Below are positions 33,336 to 42,606 of a stretch of DNA of 44,089 nucleotides, piece after piece. Origin of the DNA: Paenibacillus senegalensis JC66. Lineage in GTDB: Bacteria; Bacillota; Bacilli; Paenibacillales; NBRC-103111. Position 1 is the first letter of the stretch. The number at the start of each line of letters is the position of its first letter. Where the stretch lies: positions 37,932 to 82,020 of the forward strand of contig NZ_HE610962.1 in the NCBI RefSeq assembly GCF_000285515.1, given 5' to 3'. The translations under genes and the position numbers were made by a program. The notes under the pieces were generated by a model. It was given only the letters and a program-made list of their open reading frames with translations. It ran no database searches and was not told the DNA's origin.

Positions 33336-34057
33336 TAATTGTGTTCCCTCCTTGAAATATAGTGCTAAAAATAAACTGCTCATTAGATGTATTCATTAAT
33401 AATAGGGAGCTCTCGATATCTTCAGAAATTGCTTGCTGCAAGTGAGTCTAAATCAAAAAAACTGCAGGCGGCTGCCTGCAGCGGTTGGCGGGAAGGTACT
33501 GATCATCCGGCAATTGCAAAAGACAGGAAGCACGAGAGCGTCCCTCTTCCGCTTGGCGGCTGATTATCATGATTGTCCGAATGGCTGCTTTATCCAAGTA
33601 GCGGATCACTGTCCGAGTTCGCTGTTCGCTCAGCGGCCTTACAACAGCCATAAGCAAACTGAGCCAAGATAAAACAACAACAGAGGCAGGCCGGAAAATG
33701 ACAGCCTAGCCTTGCCTTCATGGAATTAGGTTATCCTAACCAATGGGCAGACCGATCCCGTTTCGCTCCACGCAGGCAGAGCTTACTGAGCATTATGCAA
33801 TTAGGCGCACAAAGCAGTATGACGAAATCTGATATGCCATATTCCCATTGTTCAGACAACCCTCCGTTCCTTAAGTTATTTGCATTGTAACACGCGCAGC
33901 AGCAGCCATGCAAATTGACAAAATCATTATAACTGTTCTTTCCGAAATATAAAATTGATTGATCTAGCAAATTTATGCTATTTTAGGGGAATACTCCCTC
34001 TTTCTATGGGGTAAAGATGATACTATTCAATTTATAACAATTAAGGAGAGAAATCGC
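33336..34057. other. Long intergenic region with an orphan minus-strand terminator
   Basis: About 720 bases between divergent hflX and the DHA2 exporter. No gene I can support: two open frames on the minus strand (33448-33657 and 33731-33970) lack ribosome binding sites, and one runs through a terminator. It holds the hairpin GGTTATCCTAACC near 33731, an A+T-rich block near 33920-34010 where the exporter promoter must lie (a TTGATT near 33956 is a weak candidate), and a strong hairpin at 33455-33481. Confidence 0.5.
33455..33481 (-). terminator. Orphan Rho-independent terminator
   Basis: Minus-strand CTGCAGGC, four-base loop, GCCTGCAG, then seven T. It is a perfect 8-base stem, but no convincing minus-strand gene lies upstream of it, so it may end a small RNA or the leftover of a lost gene. 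Confidence 0.8.
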
Positions 34058-35581
34058 ATGGGGGTATCCAAATCATCGGCTAACTATGTAGTTGCCGGAC
34101 TGCTTCTCGGTATTCTGATGTCTGCTATGGATAACACCATTGTGGCGACAGCAATGGGCACCATAGTAGCGGACCTGGGGAGCTACGACAGATTTGTATG
34201 GGTAACCGCCTCCTACATGGTCGCAGTGATGGCCGGAATGCCGATTTATGGCAAGCTGTCAGATATGTACGGACGCAAACGTTTTTTTCTGTTCGGCCTC
34301 ATAGTGTTTCTGCTCGGCTCTATTTTATGCGGAGTGGCCCAGACGATGGAGCAGCTCATTCTCTATCGCGCGATCCAGGGGATTGGCGGAGGGGCGTTAA
34401 TGCCGATAGCCTTTACCATCATCTTCGACATCTTCCCCCCCGAAAAAAGAGGCAAAATGACCGGCTTGTTCGGAGCCGTGTTCGGCCTATCCAGTGTGAT
34501 GGGTCCATTACTCGGGGCCGTTATTACAGATGCCATCAGTTGGCACTGGGTGTTCTACATTAATGTTCCGATTGGAATTGTGTCCTTGTATTTGATTATC
34601 CGTTACTATCAGGAAAGCTTGGAAACGGCGAAGCAGAAGATCGACTGGCTGGGAGCTTTTACCCTTGTTATCGCGGTGGTCAGCCTGATGTTCGCTCTGG
34701 AGCTGGGCGGCGAGCCCTATGCGTGGAATTCCGCACCGATTCTCACTTTATTCGCTGTGTTTGGTCTTTTCTTCGTCGGGTTTGTAATAGCTGAATTGCG
34801 GGCCGAGGAACCGATCATTTCGTTTTGGATGTTCAAAAATCGTCTGTTCGCCACAGCGCAGCTGCTCGCTTTTCTGTATGGCGCCACTTTCATCATTCTC
34901 ACTATCTTTATCCCGATTTTTGTGCAGGCGGTATATGGCGGTACGGCGACCAACGCCGGCTTCATCCTGACTCCGATGATGCTTGGCTCCGTTCTCGGGA
35001 GCATGATTGGCGGAATGCTGCAGACCAAGGTTAGCTTCCGCAATCTGCTCATCGTCTCTATTATCTGTTTCTTTATCGGGATGTTCATGCTCGGAAATAT
35101 GACAGCAGATACTGCAAGAGCAAGCCTGACCTTCTATATGAGCCTGGCGGGATTTGGCGTTGGCTTCTCCTTCCCCCTGCTTCCGGCGGCGTCCATTAAT
35201 GATCTCGGCGCCAGGCACCGGGGGTCGGCGAATTCCACCAATTCCTTCCTGCGTTCTTTTGGAATGACGGTAGGCGTGACAATCTTCGGTGCGATCCAGA
35301 TGAACGCCTTCACCAAGCGGCTGGCAGAGGAGTTTGCCGGATTTCCGGGGGGAGAGGCTTTCGCGGGACGGCTTGAGGATCCGCAGCAAATTTTTCAGCC
35401 GGAAACTAGAGCCGAGATTCCGGAAGAAATTTTGCGGATCATCACCGAGGCGATGTCGGAATCGATTACCCTGATGTTTACCCTCTCTCTAGTCCCGATC
35501 GCTGCCGCCGCAGTAATCATCTTATTTATGGGAAATGCCAGAGTTAAAACGTCGCAAGAAATGAAAGAATCGGCACAGTAA
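34058..35581 (+). CDS. DHA2-family MFS multidrug exporter (14 helices)
   Basis: A 507-residue drug/proton antiporter of the EmrB/QacA group, with fourteen predicted membrane helices. MSAMDNTIVATAMGTI is the DHA2 motif D1 (LDxTIVNVALP-like). Motif A is GKLSDMYGRKRFF near residue 67, and motif C is GLSSVMGPLLGAVI near 148. ATG follows TAAGGAGAG. It is monocistronic, and a terminator follows. No TetR-like regulator lies next to it. The substrate is not predictable. Confidence 0.93.
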   Translation: MGVSKSSANYVVAGLLLGILMSAMDNTIVATAMGTIVADLGSYDRFVWVTASYMVAVMAGMPIYGKLSDMYGRKRFFLFGLIVFLLGSILCGVAQTMEQLILYRAIQGIGGGALMPIAFTIIFDIFPPEKRGKMTGLFGAVFGLSSVMGPLLGAVITDAISWHWVFYINVPIGIVSLYLIIRYYQESLETAKQKIDWLGAFTLVIAVVSLMFALELGGEPYAWNSAPILTLFAVFGLFFVGFVIAELRAEEPIISFWMFKNRLFATAQLLAFLYGATFIILTIFIPIFVQAVYGGTATNAGFILTPMMLGSVLGSMIGGMLQTKVSFRNLLIVSIICFFIGMFMLGNMTADTARASLTFYMSLAGFGVGFSFPLLPAASINDLGARHRGSANSTNSFLRSFGMTVGVTIFGAIQMNAFTKRLAEEFAGFPGGEAFAGRLEDPQQIFQPETRAEIPEEILRIITEAMSESITLMFTLSLVPIAAAAVIILFMGNARVKTSQEMKESAQ

Positions 35582-35726
35582 ATTAGCTAAAACAACGCTT
35601 AGCATACACCCTGGAGTGCAGCAAGCGGCCTTGGCTAAAGCAAGCCTCCTCGAGCGCTGCCAAGGCAACTTTTATGCCTGGGCACACTCTGAGTGATGCA
35701 AGCGGCCAATGTGCTTTGTCACAATA

Positions 35727-35771
35727 AAAAGCAAGCTTCCATGCGCTCAACCGCATTGGAGCTTGCTTTTA
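35727..35771. terminator. Bidirectional terminator between exporter and Gfo/Idh/MocA gene
   Basis: AAAAGCAAGCTTCCATGCG pairs with CGCATTGGAGCTTGCTTTT around a 6-base loop; A/T tracts lie on both sides. It separates two convergent genes. Confidence 0.9.
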
Positions 35772-35814
35772 CTATAGCTGAATAGCCGATTCCCAGTTAA
35801 GTTATCTAATCCGC

Positions 35815-36816
35815 TTATTCGTCGGCCGGATAACGCAAGCCGAACTGACGCCGCGCTTCCTCCATCATTTCTGCTGCGATTAAGGAGCTGAGATGGCTGT
35901 TAACGGAAGACTGCAACTGTCCCTTGCGAATAAGCGAAACAAACTCCTGAACTTCATACACCATCGTATTGCTTACTGCTGGGTCCGTATTTTCCTCATG
36001 GGTAAACACAGTTTCCTTCGAACCATCCCGGTAATGAAGCGTTATATGCTGCGGATCATTGATGCGGTCAATGACGAGAGCCGCATCCTCACCTTGAATT
36101 TCTGAAGGCAGGTACGAATGTGCAATCTTCGAGTGAAGAATAACGCCTTCCATATCGGGATAATGAAGCAGCAGGCTTCCTTGACCGTCTGCACCAGAGG
36201 TTAGCTTCAGCCCGTTAGCCTGCAGCTTCTCCGGCCGTCCAAACAAAACGGCAAGCGGGTAGACGCAATATACCCCTAAATCCATTAACGAACCGTTAGA
36301 CAGCTCCGGCTTGAACGCATTCAGCACATTGCCCTGCTTGTATGCGTCATAGCGTGAAGAATACTGGCCATAGCTGGCAAAATATCGGCGAATCGTACCC
36401 AGCTTGGGCAGCTGCTCTTGAATAGCGGCAAATCCGGGAGTAAGCGTTGATTTAAGAGCTTCCATCAGCACCACTTTATTTCTACCTGCCGCCGCCACCA
36501 TCTGCTGCACTTCGAGTACGTTGGACGCCATAGGTTTTTCACACAAAACATGCTTGCCATGCTCCATATACAATATCGCCTGTTCAGCATGGAAAGCGTT
36601 AGGGCTGGCGATATAAACCGCATCCAATTGGTCACTTGCAGCCATCGCTTTTAAATCAGTGAACCAATAAGGCGCACCATGCTTCTCGGCAAACTGCCGC
36701 GCCCGTTCTTCCGTACGGGAATAGACGGCTGTGAGCTGACAGCCCTCCACCCCGCTGGCCGCCTGCAAAAAAGCCTCTGTAATCCAATTCGTTCCTATCA
36801 CACCGAATCGTATCAT
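35815..36816 (-). CDS. Gfo/Idh/MocA family NAD(P)-dependent oxidoreductase
   Basis: A 333-residue sugar-type dehydrogenase. N-terminal Rossmann loop GVIGTNWITEAFL, the YIASPNAFHAEQ segment, and the catalytic-lysine motif CEKPM near residue 95. The C-terminal domain is the usual alpha/beta sheet. The frame opens at TTG 36819, but ATG 36816 is the better start. No pathway partner is next to it, although the SMP-30 lactonase about 800 bases upstream on the same strand could act on a related sugar acid or lactone. Confidence 0.9.
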   Translation of the reverse strand: MIRFGVIGTNWITEAFLQAASGVEGCQLTAVYSRTEERARQFAEKHGAPYWFTDLKAMAASDQLDAVYIASPNAFHAEQAILYMEHGKHVLCEKPMASNVLEVQQMVAAAGRNKVVLMEALKSTLTPGFAAIQEQLPKLGTIRRYFASYGQYSSRYDAYKQGNVLNAFKPELSNGSLMDLGVYCVYPLAVLFGRPEKLQANGLKLTSGADGQGSLLLHYPDMEGVILHSKIAHSYLPSEIQGEDAALVIDRINDPQHITLHYRDGSKETVFTHEENTDPAVSNTMVYEVQEFVSLIRKGQLQSSVNSHLSSLIAAEMMEEARRQFGLRYPADE

Positions 36817-36922
36817 CAACTCTCCACTTCCTTCAGCGAATTCTGCGTTCCTTTATCGGCTTCAATCCGAATTCAGTGCCTGGTAATAATGTTTAGGATG
36901 AGCCCTATCCTATCCGTATAGT

Positions 36923-37369
36923 TCACTTGTCCGGCAGCCTTTCGCGGATAAGCTGAAGCATCCATACTGAATAGCATAGCAGTGTAATCGCTACGACGAG
37001 ACCGCACCAAAAAGGAATGACGTCGTAGGTGAATAACAGCCACCAGGCAAAGAGCAGGAAAGCAGCCAAAACAAGCTTAAATCCATTCAAAAAGCGCGGC
37101 CCTTTATTTCCTGCAATAAACTTCCAATCCATGGCCTCCGACCTCTTCCCGTGGACAGACATGCCATAAATCAGACTAAGCAGCAGCGCCTGGGCAAAAA
37201 ACAGAAAGAAGGGAGCGCCAAAAGCGACAATCCCCATAGCCTCGAAGCTAGCCGGATTGGCAAAACGATCCTCTATAGCAGCAATATACCCACGCGTCAT
37301 CCAAAACAGGGCATAGCAGGACAATAGCGCCATGACACCTGTCGATATAAAGAAAGTGAGTTTTTTCAT
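36923..37369 (-). CDS. Small four-helix membrane protein of unknown function
   Basis: A 148-residue hydrophobic protein with four predicted membrane segments: residues 5-25, 45-65, 98-115 and 122-142. No motif that I recognise. ATG 37369 (MKKLTFF) is chosen over TTG 37375 because GGAG lies seven bases before it. It sits between two likely sugar-metabolism genes on the same strand, but the gaps (over 100 bases on each side) argue against a tight operon. Confidence 0.7.
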   Translation of the reverse strand: MKKLTFFISTGVMALLSCYALFWMTRGYIAAIEDRFANPASFEAMGIVAFGAPFFLFFAQALLLSLIYGMSVHGKRSEAMDWKFIAGNKGPRFLNGFKLVLAAFLLFAWWLLFTYDVIPFWCGLVVAITLLCYSVWMLQLIRERLPDK

Positions 37370-37574
37370 TTCCAAGCTCCATCTCTACTTTATTCGCATG
37401 AGGACAGTAAATCAGGGCGGTTAATCGAGAATGCTGGATTTTTAACACTTCCCACTGTCGACCCTTTCCCCTCCAGCTTAACACATTTCCTCTAGCTACC
37501 CGTATAAACTGGCCGAAGCTACTAGCATACAAATCCTTTGTAAAAAGTTTCTGGCGCAGCTATTACCCGTTAAA

Positions 37575-38441
37575 CTATCCCTTGTAAAAGGATGCTGGAG
37601 TTCCTGTAACGCCAGGTGTGGTCTTGAACAGGCAGCCGGACTTGGGATATTGACGGCGCTCTTCCTCCGACATTCCTTCATAGGCAGTCGTAATGTACAG
37701 CTCGTCCAAATTCTTCCCGCCAAAAGTACAAGAGGTGACGTTAAGTGCGGGAAGCTCTATGCTGGCCAGTTTATCTCCGGTCTTAGGATTCCATCTGGAA
37801 ACTTGGCAGCCGCCCCAGTGAGCTATCCAAAGACAGTCCTCAGCATCGATCGTCATGCCATCCGGCAGCCCGGGCTGATCAGTGAAGTCAATCACTGTAC
37901 GTCCATTGCTTATATCTCCTGTTGTTTTATTGAAATCATAGGCCATGACCCGCTCCGACAAAGTATCAATATAATACATCGTTTGATGATCGGAACTCCA
38001 GGCTAGACCATTAGAACAAGACACCGCATCGATCATCTTGGTGATAGTGCCATCAGTGTCCAAACGATATAACGCTGCTTGCTCCTTCTTGCCAACCATA
38101 GATAGGGTTCCCGCCCAGAACCTTCCTGCCGGGTCGCATTTGCCATCGTTAAAGCGGTTATCCTCTCGGCCCGCTTCAGGATCCCCAATCCAGTCCGTTT
38201 GCTTCATATCCAAATCGTATGTATACAATCCTTGCTGCATGGCAAGCAGCAAGCCCCCCTGTTCGCGAGGAACGAGAGCGCCAACCATCTGTTCCGTAGG
38301 ATACGCTTGCACGTTGGAGTTTTGCGGATTGAACTCATATATGATTTTTCCTGAAATATCTACCATATACAGCACTTGCCGTCTATCATCCCAAACCGGT
38401 CCTTCACCTAATTCAGCATGAATTCCAGATATCACTTCCAT
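37575..38441 (-). CDS. SMP-30/gluconolactonase family protein
   Basis: A 288-residue six-bladed beta-propeller lactonase. The metal-site segments are visible: ELGEGPVWDDR near residue 13 (Glu), NRFNDGKCDPAGRFWAGT near 96, SCSNGLAWSSD near 142 (Asn) and GLPDGMTIDAEDCLWIAHW near 190 (Asp). It hydrolyses sugar-acid lactones such as gluconolactone. ATG follows GGAGGAGGAG. It could work with the Gfo/Idh/MocA dehydrogenase downstream in oxidising a sugar and opening the lactone; that is inference. Confidence 0.93.
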   Translation of the reverse strand: MEVISGIHAELGEGPVWDDRRQVLYMVDISGKIIYEFNPQNSNVQAYPTEQMVGALVPREQGGLLLAMQQGLYTYDLDMKQTDWIGDPEAGREDNRFNDGKCDPAGRFWAGTLSMVGKKEQAALYRLDTDGTITKMIDAVSCSNGLAWSSDHQTMYYIDTLSERVMAYDFNKTTGDISNGRTVIDFTDQPGLPDGMTIDAEDCLWIAHWGGCQVSRWNPKTGDKLASIELPALNVTSCTFGGKNLDELYITTAYEGMSEEERRQYPKSGCLFKTTPGVTGTPASFYKG

Positions 38442-39065
38442 TTAAAGCTCCTCCTCCGACTGTCGTAGTCTCCTATTGCATCTTAGCAGTGAAGCTGATA
38501 TGAATGAAACCGTCTGTGTTCCCCAACACTGCTATTGTTCCCTAGTCCGTTCATACTGTCAAGCCATGATTCACCGCAGCAGATAAAGAATAAAGAAGCC
38601 CGCTTATTTCTGTTTTACATCCATTTGCTGCGGGCAAACGCGGACGTTTGCAGACTGCCTCAATTTGTAGCGCTCGCCATTGTCCTTATTTGAGCAAAAT
38701 CAGGGGTGGAAAAATTGTAACGCTTGCCATCGTCCCTGCTTTGTTTCAAATCGCCGTTTTCTGGGCTTTTTGTCACAAATAAGAGCGAGGATGAGCGTTA
38801 GCGTTGGAAACCTGCTCGGTACCATGGCACAGCTTGCCGCTAGACTCCCAGCCGAACATCGCGCTCGGTACCATGGCACTGCTTACCGCTGGACACTCAG
38901 CCGAACATCGCGCCCGGCAACTCGCAGAGCTCCCATGCGGAAACTCATACTATAGCAACAAAATTTGTGATATACTAGCAGTCCACATAAGGATTCTGGA
39001 CATATAATTGGAAATTCGTGCAGCATAAATGATCGTAAGATCAATGATGGAAAGGAGGAGAACGT
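38442..39065. other. Intergenic region with two kinds of direct repeat
   Basis: About 620 bases without a supported gene. It holds a pair of TTGTA(G/A)CGCT(C/T)GCCAT(T/C)GTCC copies (38666 and 38716), a 49-bp tandem repeat (38814-38911), and a small AAACGCGGACGTTT hairpin near 38636. The last 100 bases are A+T-rich and hold TATAAT at 39003 upstream of the DUF6273 gene, without a good -35. Confidence 0.55.
38814..38911. repeat. 49-bp tandem repeat, two copies
   Basis: Units begin GCTCGGTACCATGGCAC at 38814 and 38863 and share about 44 of 49 bases, ending CAGCCGAACATCGC. A third, cut-off unit may start at 38912 (GCCCGGCA). Confidence 0.8.
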
Positions 39066-39773
39066 TTGGAAAAAGGCAATTTCGCTTTCGCACCGAACCC
39101 GAGCATAAAGCCTGGTGAAATCATTACTTTTGGCAGGTATCCGCAGTCAGAGGACGGTGTAGAACTGCCGATAACATGGCGTGTTCTCCAAAACTCGGGG
39201 AGTAGTTTGTTTATTTTGAGCGAGTATATTTTAGACTGCAAGCGGTACCACGGCACTAGCCAAGATATTGCCTGGCGTGATGCTGTAGATATTACATGGC
39301 GTGACTGTGATTTACGCATGTGGCTGAACGGTAAATTTTATAACACCGCCTTCAATGCCACAGAAAAGGAGCTTATAAAAACGACTCATTGCGCAGACAA
39401 CGGGGAGGGCAGTCCGGATACGCAGGACAAGGTTTTTTTGCCTAGCGTTGCCGAAATAAAGGATTTCTCTCTTTTATTTGGCAAGGATTGGCTGCGCGCC
39501 ATTGGAACAGACTTTGCGAAGCAGAAAAAATCCGATGGATGCAGTTTATACGTCTATGATAAAACAGACAAAAAAAACTATATCATCCAAAACGGCGAAG
39601 AGTTTGGCTGTTCCTGGTGGTGGCTGCGAACACAAGGAAACAAGGCTTCGCGCGCATTCTTTGTTGGTCCAAGCTGCAGCATTCGCAGCTATGCGAATGT
39701 CAGCCTAGCCCGTGACGGCGTACGCCCTGCTTTAATTATGAACTTCCCCCGCTTACCTTCTATCGAACGTTGA
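39066..39773 (+). CDS. DUF6273 domain protein
   Basis: A 235-residue protein. ITFGRYPQSEDGVELPITWRVL, ILDCKRYHG, WRDCDLRMWLNG near residue 90, VFLPSVAEIKDF and SWWWLRTQGNKASRAFFVG are the marks of DUF6273, a family with a formylglycine-like fold of unknown function common in gut and soil Bacillota. No signal peptide. TTG start at 39066 follows AAAGGAGGAG at a good distance. It has no operon partner. Confidence 0.85.
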   Translation: MEKGNFAFAPNPSIKPGEIITFGRYPQSEDGVELPITWRVLQNSGSSLFILSEYILDCKRYHGTSQDIAWRDAVDITWRDCDLRMWLNGKFYNTAFNATEKELIKTTHCADNGEGSPDTQDKVFLPSVAEIKDFSLLFGKDWLRAIGTDFAKQKKSDGCSLYVYDKTDKKNYIIQNGEEFGCSWWWLRTQGNKASRAFFVGPSCSIRSYANVSLARDGVRPALIMNFPRLPSIER

Positions 39774-39861
39774 AGGAGAAGAAAGCATGCTCATGCTCAT
39801 GTTCATGGTCACGCTCACTCGCACACGCCCTTCTCCTCCCCTTTTTCTGGCTTTTTCTGCT

Positions 39862-40524
39862 CTACTTTTTGAATGTCTGTGTGAATAAAGATTCGTAATC
39901 CATTCCTTCCAGCGTATCCACCCGCAAATGGACCTCACCAAATGGAAGAGTCTTGGTAATAGAATTCGGAATGACCACACAGTACATGCCGGCTTGCACC
40001 GCAGCTTTGGCACCATTAGGAGAATCCTCCAAAGCAATGGCCTCATCCCCCCTTACACCGAGGCAATCCAGGACTTGGTTATACAGCTCTGGATCAGGCT
40101 TCACCTTCTTCACATTTTCCATTGTGTGTATACACTCAAAGTAGTCCTGCAAGTTGTGCAGCTCAAGATACTTGTCTATCCATTCCCGCTTCGAGCTTGT
40201 TGCCAAGCCAATCTTCAAGCCGGCTGCCCGGGCAGCCTGTAAAATCTCAATAATCCCGGGACGCAGTGCTTCGTTCTCCATAAGCACGGAATGCCGATCA
40301 TGCACTTGCTTTCTAAAAATGTCTGCATCTACAGGCTTCTCCAGCAGCGTATTGATGTACTCGTAGGGGTTAAAATGGTCATGACTGGTTCCGATACATT
40401 GAGCGAAGGTTTCTAATGTCAGCTCGGCGCCACAGCTTTCGTAAGCTTGTTGAAAAGCATAGTACCAAGCGGTCTCTGTATCCACGATTGTTCCATCAAA
40501 ATCAAACACGATCGCTTTGATCAT
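39862..40524 (-). CDS. HAD-superfamily phosphatase/phosphoglucomutase-like (PgmB type)
   Basis: A 220-residue HAD hydrolase. Motif I DFDGTIVDTE at residues 8-17 (Asp nucleophile), motif II in LATSSKREW near 120, the Lys of motif III in VKKVKPDPELY near 148, and motif IV ALEDSPNGAKAA near 170. The helical cap after motif I fits beta-phosphoglucomutase and sugar-phosphate phosphatases. ATG follows GAGAGGGA. It is on the same strand as tyrS upstream, with a simple-sequence stretch between them. Confidence 0.9.
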   Translation of the reverse strand: MIKAIVFDFDGTIVDTETAWYYAFQQAYESCGAELTLETFAQCIGTSHDHFNPYEYINTLLEKPVDADIFRKQVHDRHSVLMENEALRPGIIEILQAARAAGLKIGLATSSKREWIDKYLELHNLQDYFECIHTMENVKKVKPDPELYNQVLDCLGVRGDEAIALEDSPNGAKAAVQAGMYCVVIPNSITKTLPFGEVHLRVDTLEGMDYESLFTQTFKK

Positions 40525-40542
40525 AGTGCGTCCCTCTCTTTC

Positions 40543-40614
40543 TTTTGCTCTATTTGCTCTATTTGCTCTACTGGTGCTCGTATTGCTCTACTTCTTTACT
40601 TTTGCTCTACTTGC
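40543..40614. repeat. Simple tandem repeat of TTTGCTCTA
   Basis: Several head-to-tail 9-10-base units, TTTGCTCTA and variants, lie between the HAD gene and tyrS. It is likely slippage-prone. Confidence 0.7.
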
Positions 40615-40677
40615 AATCCTCTTTTTCACAGTTGTTCCTTTTTCCTTGTGCCTCTCCGTTCTTGCTTCCACCTCGAC

Positions 40678-41979
40678 TTAACTAAACCGTGCCAAAAAGT
40701 ATTTTTTCTTACCGCGGCGAAGAACGATATATTTACCGTGCAAACGATGCTCTCTAGTAATCATCGCATCCTGTCCGGACATCCGCTCACCATTCACGTA
40801 TACCGCTCCGCTCTCGATATCTTGTCTAGCCTGCCGGCGTGACGGAGCCGCCTGGACCGCCATGACCAAATCCATCAGAGATATCTCTTCATGATCTTCC
40901 AAAGTGGTCGAAGGAACATCCTCCAACGCCTCAACCAATTCGCCTTCACTCAACTCGTTAACCTCCCCAGAGAACAAGGCCTTGGAAATTTTCTCTGCAC
41001 TTTCTACCGCATCCCAGCCGTGAACGATTGCCGTAACCTCTCTTGCCAATGCCCGCTGTGCCGCTCGCTGCTCCGGCCGTTCCTGAACTTCTACCGCCAG
41101 GGCTTCGATCTCATCCTTCGTAAGAAAAGTAAAGTATTTGAGAAACTTAACTACATCCTGATCATCCGTATTAATCCAAAATTGATAAAATTGATAGGCT
41201 GACGTTTTGTTGCGGTCTAACCAGATTGCACCGCTTTCGGATTTTCCGAATTTTTTGCCATCGGATTTGGTAACCAGCGGCATGGTCATGCCATAGGCTT
41301 CCCCACCGCCCATTTTGTTAATGAGCTCCAGCCCTGCGGTGATGTTACCCCATTGATCACTGCCGCCAATCTGCAGCGTACAATGCTGCTCCTTGTTCAG
41401 CTTATAAAAATCATAGGCTTGCAGGATCATGTAGCTAAACTCGGTAAAAGAGATACCGTCAGCCATTCGCGAGTTTACCGAATCCTTGGCCAGCATATAA
41501 TTCACCGTGAAATTTTTGCCGACTTCACGCAGAAAGGTAATGACATCTAACGGCGCCAGCCAGTCATAGTTGCTGGCCATCTGTGCCGCATGATCCCCTT
41601 CAAATTCCAGAAAAGCGGATAGCTGACGCTTGAGGCTTTCCGTCCAGCTGGCCACTGTCTCCCCGGTGTTGAGCGAGCGTTCCGTTGAACGGCCGCTGGG
41701 GTCACCAATCATTCCTGTTCCTCCACCTACCAGGGCAATTGGACGGTGGCCCGCCAATTGAAACCTGCGCAGGCACAAAATCGGCAATAAGCTGCCAATA
41801 TGCAGGCTGTCCGCCGTAGGATCGAAACCGCAATAAAGGAGAATGCTCTCCTCTTCCATTTTCTTTTGCAGCCCTTCCTTGTCTGTCATTTGATAAATTA
41901 ATCCGCGGTATTCCAAATCCTCCAGCAAACCACCCCGGGATATAACCGATCCGCCTGCTTTATTTTGTTCTGTACTCAT
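40678..41979 (-). CDS. tyrS: Tyrosyl-tRNA synthetase
   Basis: A 433-residue class I synthetase that charges tRNA-Tyr. The HIGH-type motif is FDPTADSLHIGSLLP near residue 52, the KMSKS-type loop is KFGKSESGA near 240, and a C-terminal S4 RNA-binding domain has APSRRQARQDIESGAVYVNG. ATG follows AAGGAGAG. A T-box leader with promoter lies upstream (42256-42567), so uncharged tRNA-Tyr should raise expression. About 275 bases lie between the leader terminator and the ATG, longer than usual, with no gene seen in them. Full length and complete. Confidence 0.97.
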   Translation of the reverse strand: MSTEQNKAGGSVISRGGLLEDLEYRGLIYQMTDKEGLQKKMEEESILLYCGFDPTADSLHIGSLLPILCLRRFQLAGHRPIALVGGGTGMIGDPSGRSTERSLNTGETVASWTESLKRQLSAFLEFEGDHAAQMASNYDWLAPLDVITFLREVGKNFTVNYMLAKDSVNSRMADGISFTEFSYMILQAYDFYKLNKEQHCTLQIGGSDQWGNITAGLELINKMGGGEAYGMTMPLVTKSDGKKFGKSESGAIWLDRNKTSAYQFYQFWINTDDQDVVKFLKYFTFLTKDEIEALAVEVQERPEQRAAQRALAREVTAIVHGWDAVESAEKISKALFSGEVNELSEGELVEALEDVPSTTLEDHEEISLMDLVMAVQAAPSRRQARQDIESGAVYVNGERMSGQDAMITREHRLHGKYIVLRRGKKKYFLARFS

Positions 41980-42255
41980 TAGTGTGACTCTCCTTCCTCT
42001 TCATTGGACCTTGTTTATTAGATTGCAGCCATCTGCGATTCAGCACTAACCAAGCTAGAACGTCCCAGCGTAATGCTAAGCCAGAACATATCAGTACTGT
42101 ACTGCTCCCTGCCTTGCAGCTATACTCCGTCCGCACCGGGTTGCCGGGTCGGCGTGCGAAGCCATATCTCAGCAAGAGTTAATCGTCTCGATTCAAAGCG
42201 ATAACGGGCTTGTACAGCATTTCCGGGGGCGCCGTTGCCTACATAAATTAGCGAG

Positions 42256-42532
42256 CATAAAAAGACCCGCCACTGTAAATACAGGGACGAGTCATCGCGG
42301 TACCACCCTAATTGAAAATGCTTAAGCTAAGCACTTCCCACTTAAGAATCGGATAACGGACGATAGCCGGCCTGACCTTCCGTGATGCTGAATTAAACCA
42401 CGGTTTCGGACGAGGCATTCCGGGAGCGTATTTCGTATTGGCGGTGTGACGGCTTGCACCAAGCGCCGCCTCTCTAAAAGGCTACAGCTCGCTAATACTA
42501 CTCGTTTCCCATCCTCATGTTAGATCCATATT
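42256..42532 (-). promoter_or_regulatory. T-box riboswitch leader of tyrS (Tyr)
   Basis: Minus-strand AGGGTGGTACCGCG (42309-42296) is the canonical T-box sequence. It is followed by a terminator stem (42264-42293) and a T run. The upstream Stem I region has the GATGGGAAACGAGTA and AGAGAGGCGGCGC segments. Two TAC triplets (42437-42435 and 42430-42428) lie where the specifier loop is expected, consistent with tyrosine. Confidence 0.93.
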
Positions 42533-42538
42533 AGCTTC

Positions 42539-42567
42539 AATATAGCTTATGAATCACGTACTGTCAA
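42539..42567 (-). promoter_or_regulatory. Sigma-A promoter of the tyrS leader
   Basis: Minus-strand TTGACA (42567-42562), 17 bases, TATATT (42544-42539). The start of the T-box RNA follows a few bases later. Confidence 0.9.
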
Positions 42568-42606
42568 ACCGGAGGGATTAACTTATTGCGGCCAGACAGC
42601 GAAAGC

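Noticed and set aside
33731-33970. A minus-strand frame with an HGCCCAC cysteine cluster
   Set aside because: It starts at an unsupported TTG, has no ribosome binding site, and shows no conserved pattern I know.
34748-35389. A 213-residue open frame on the minus strand
   Set aside because: Antisense to the DHA2 exporter; low-complexity charged sequence.
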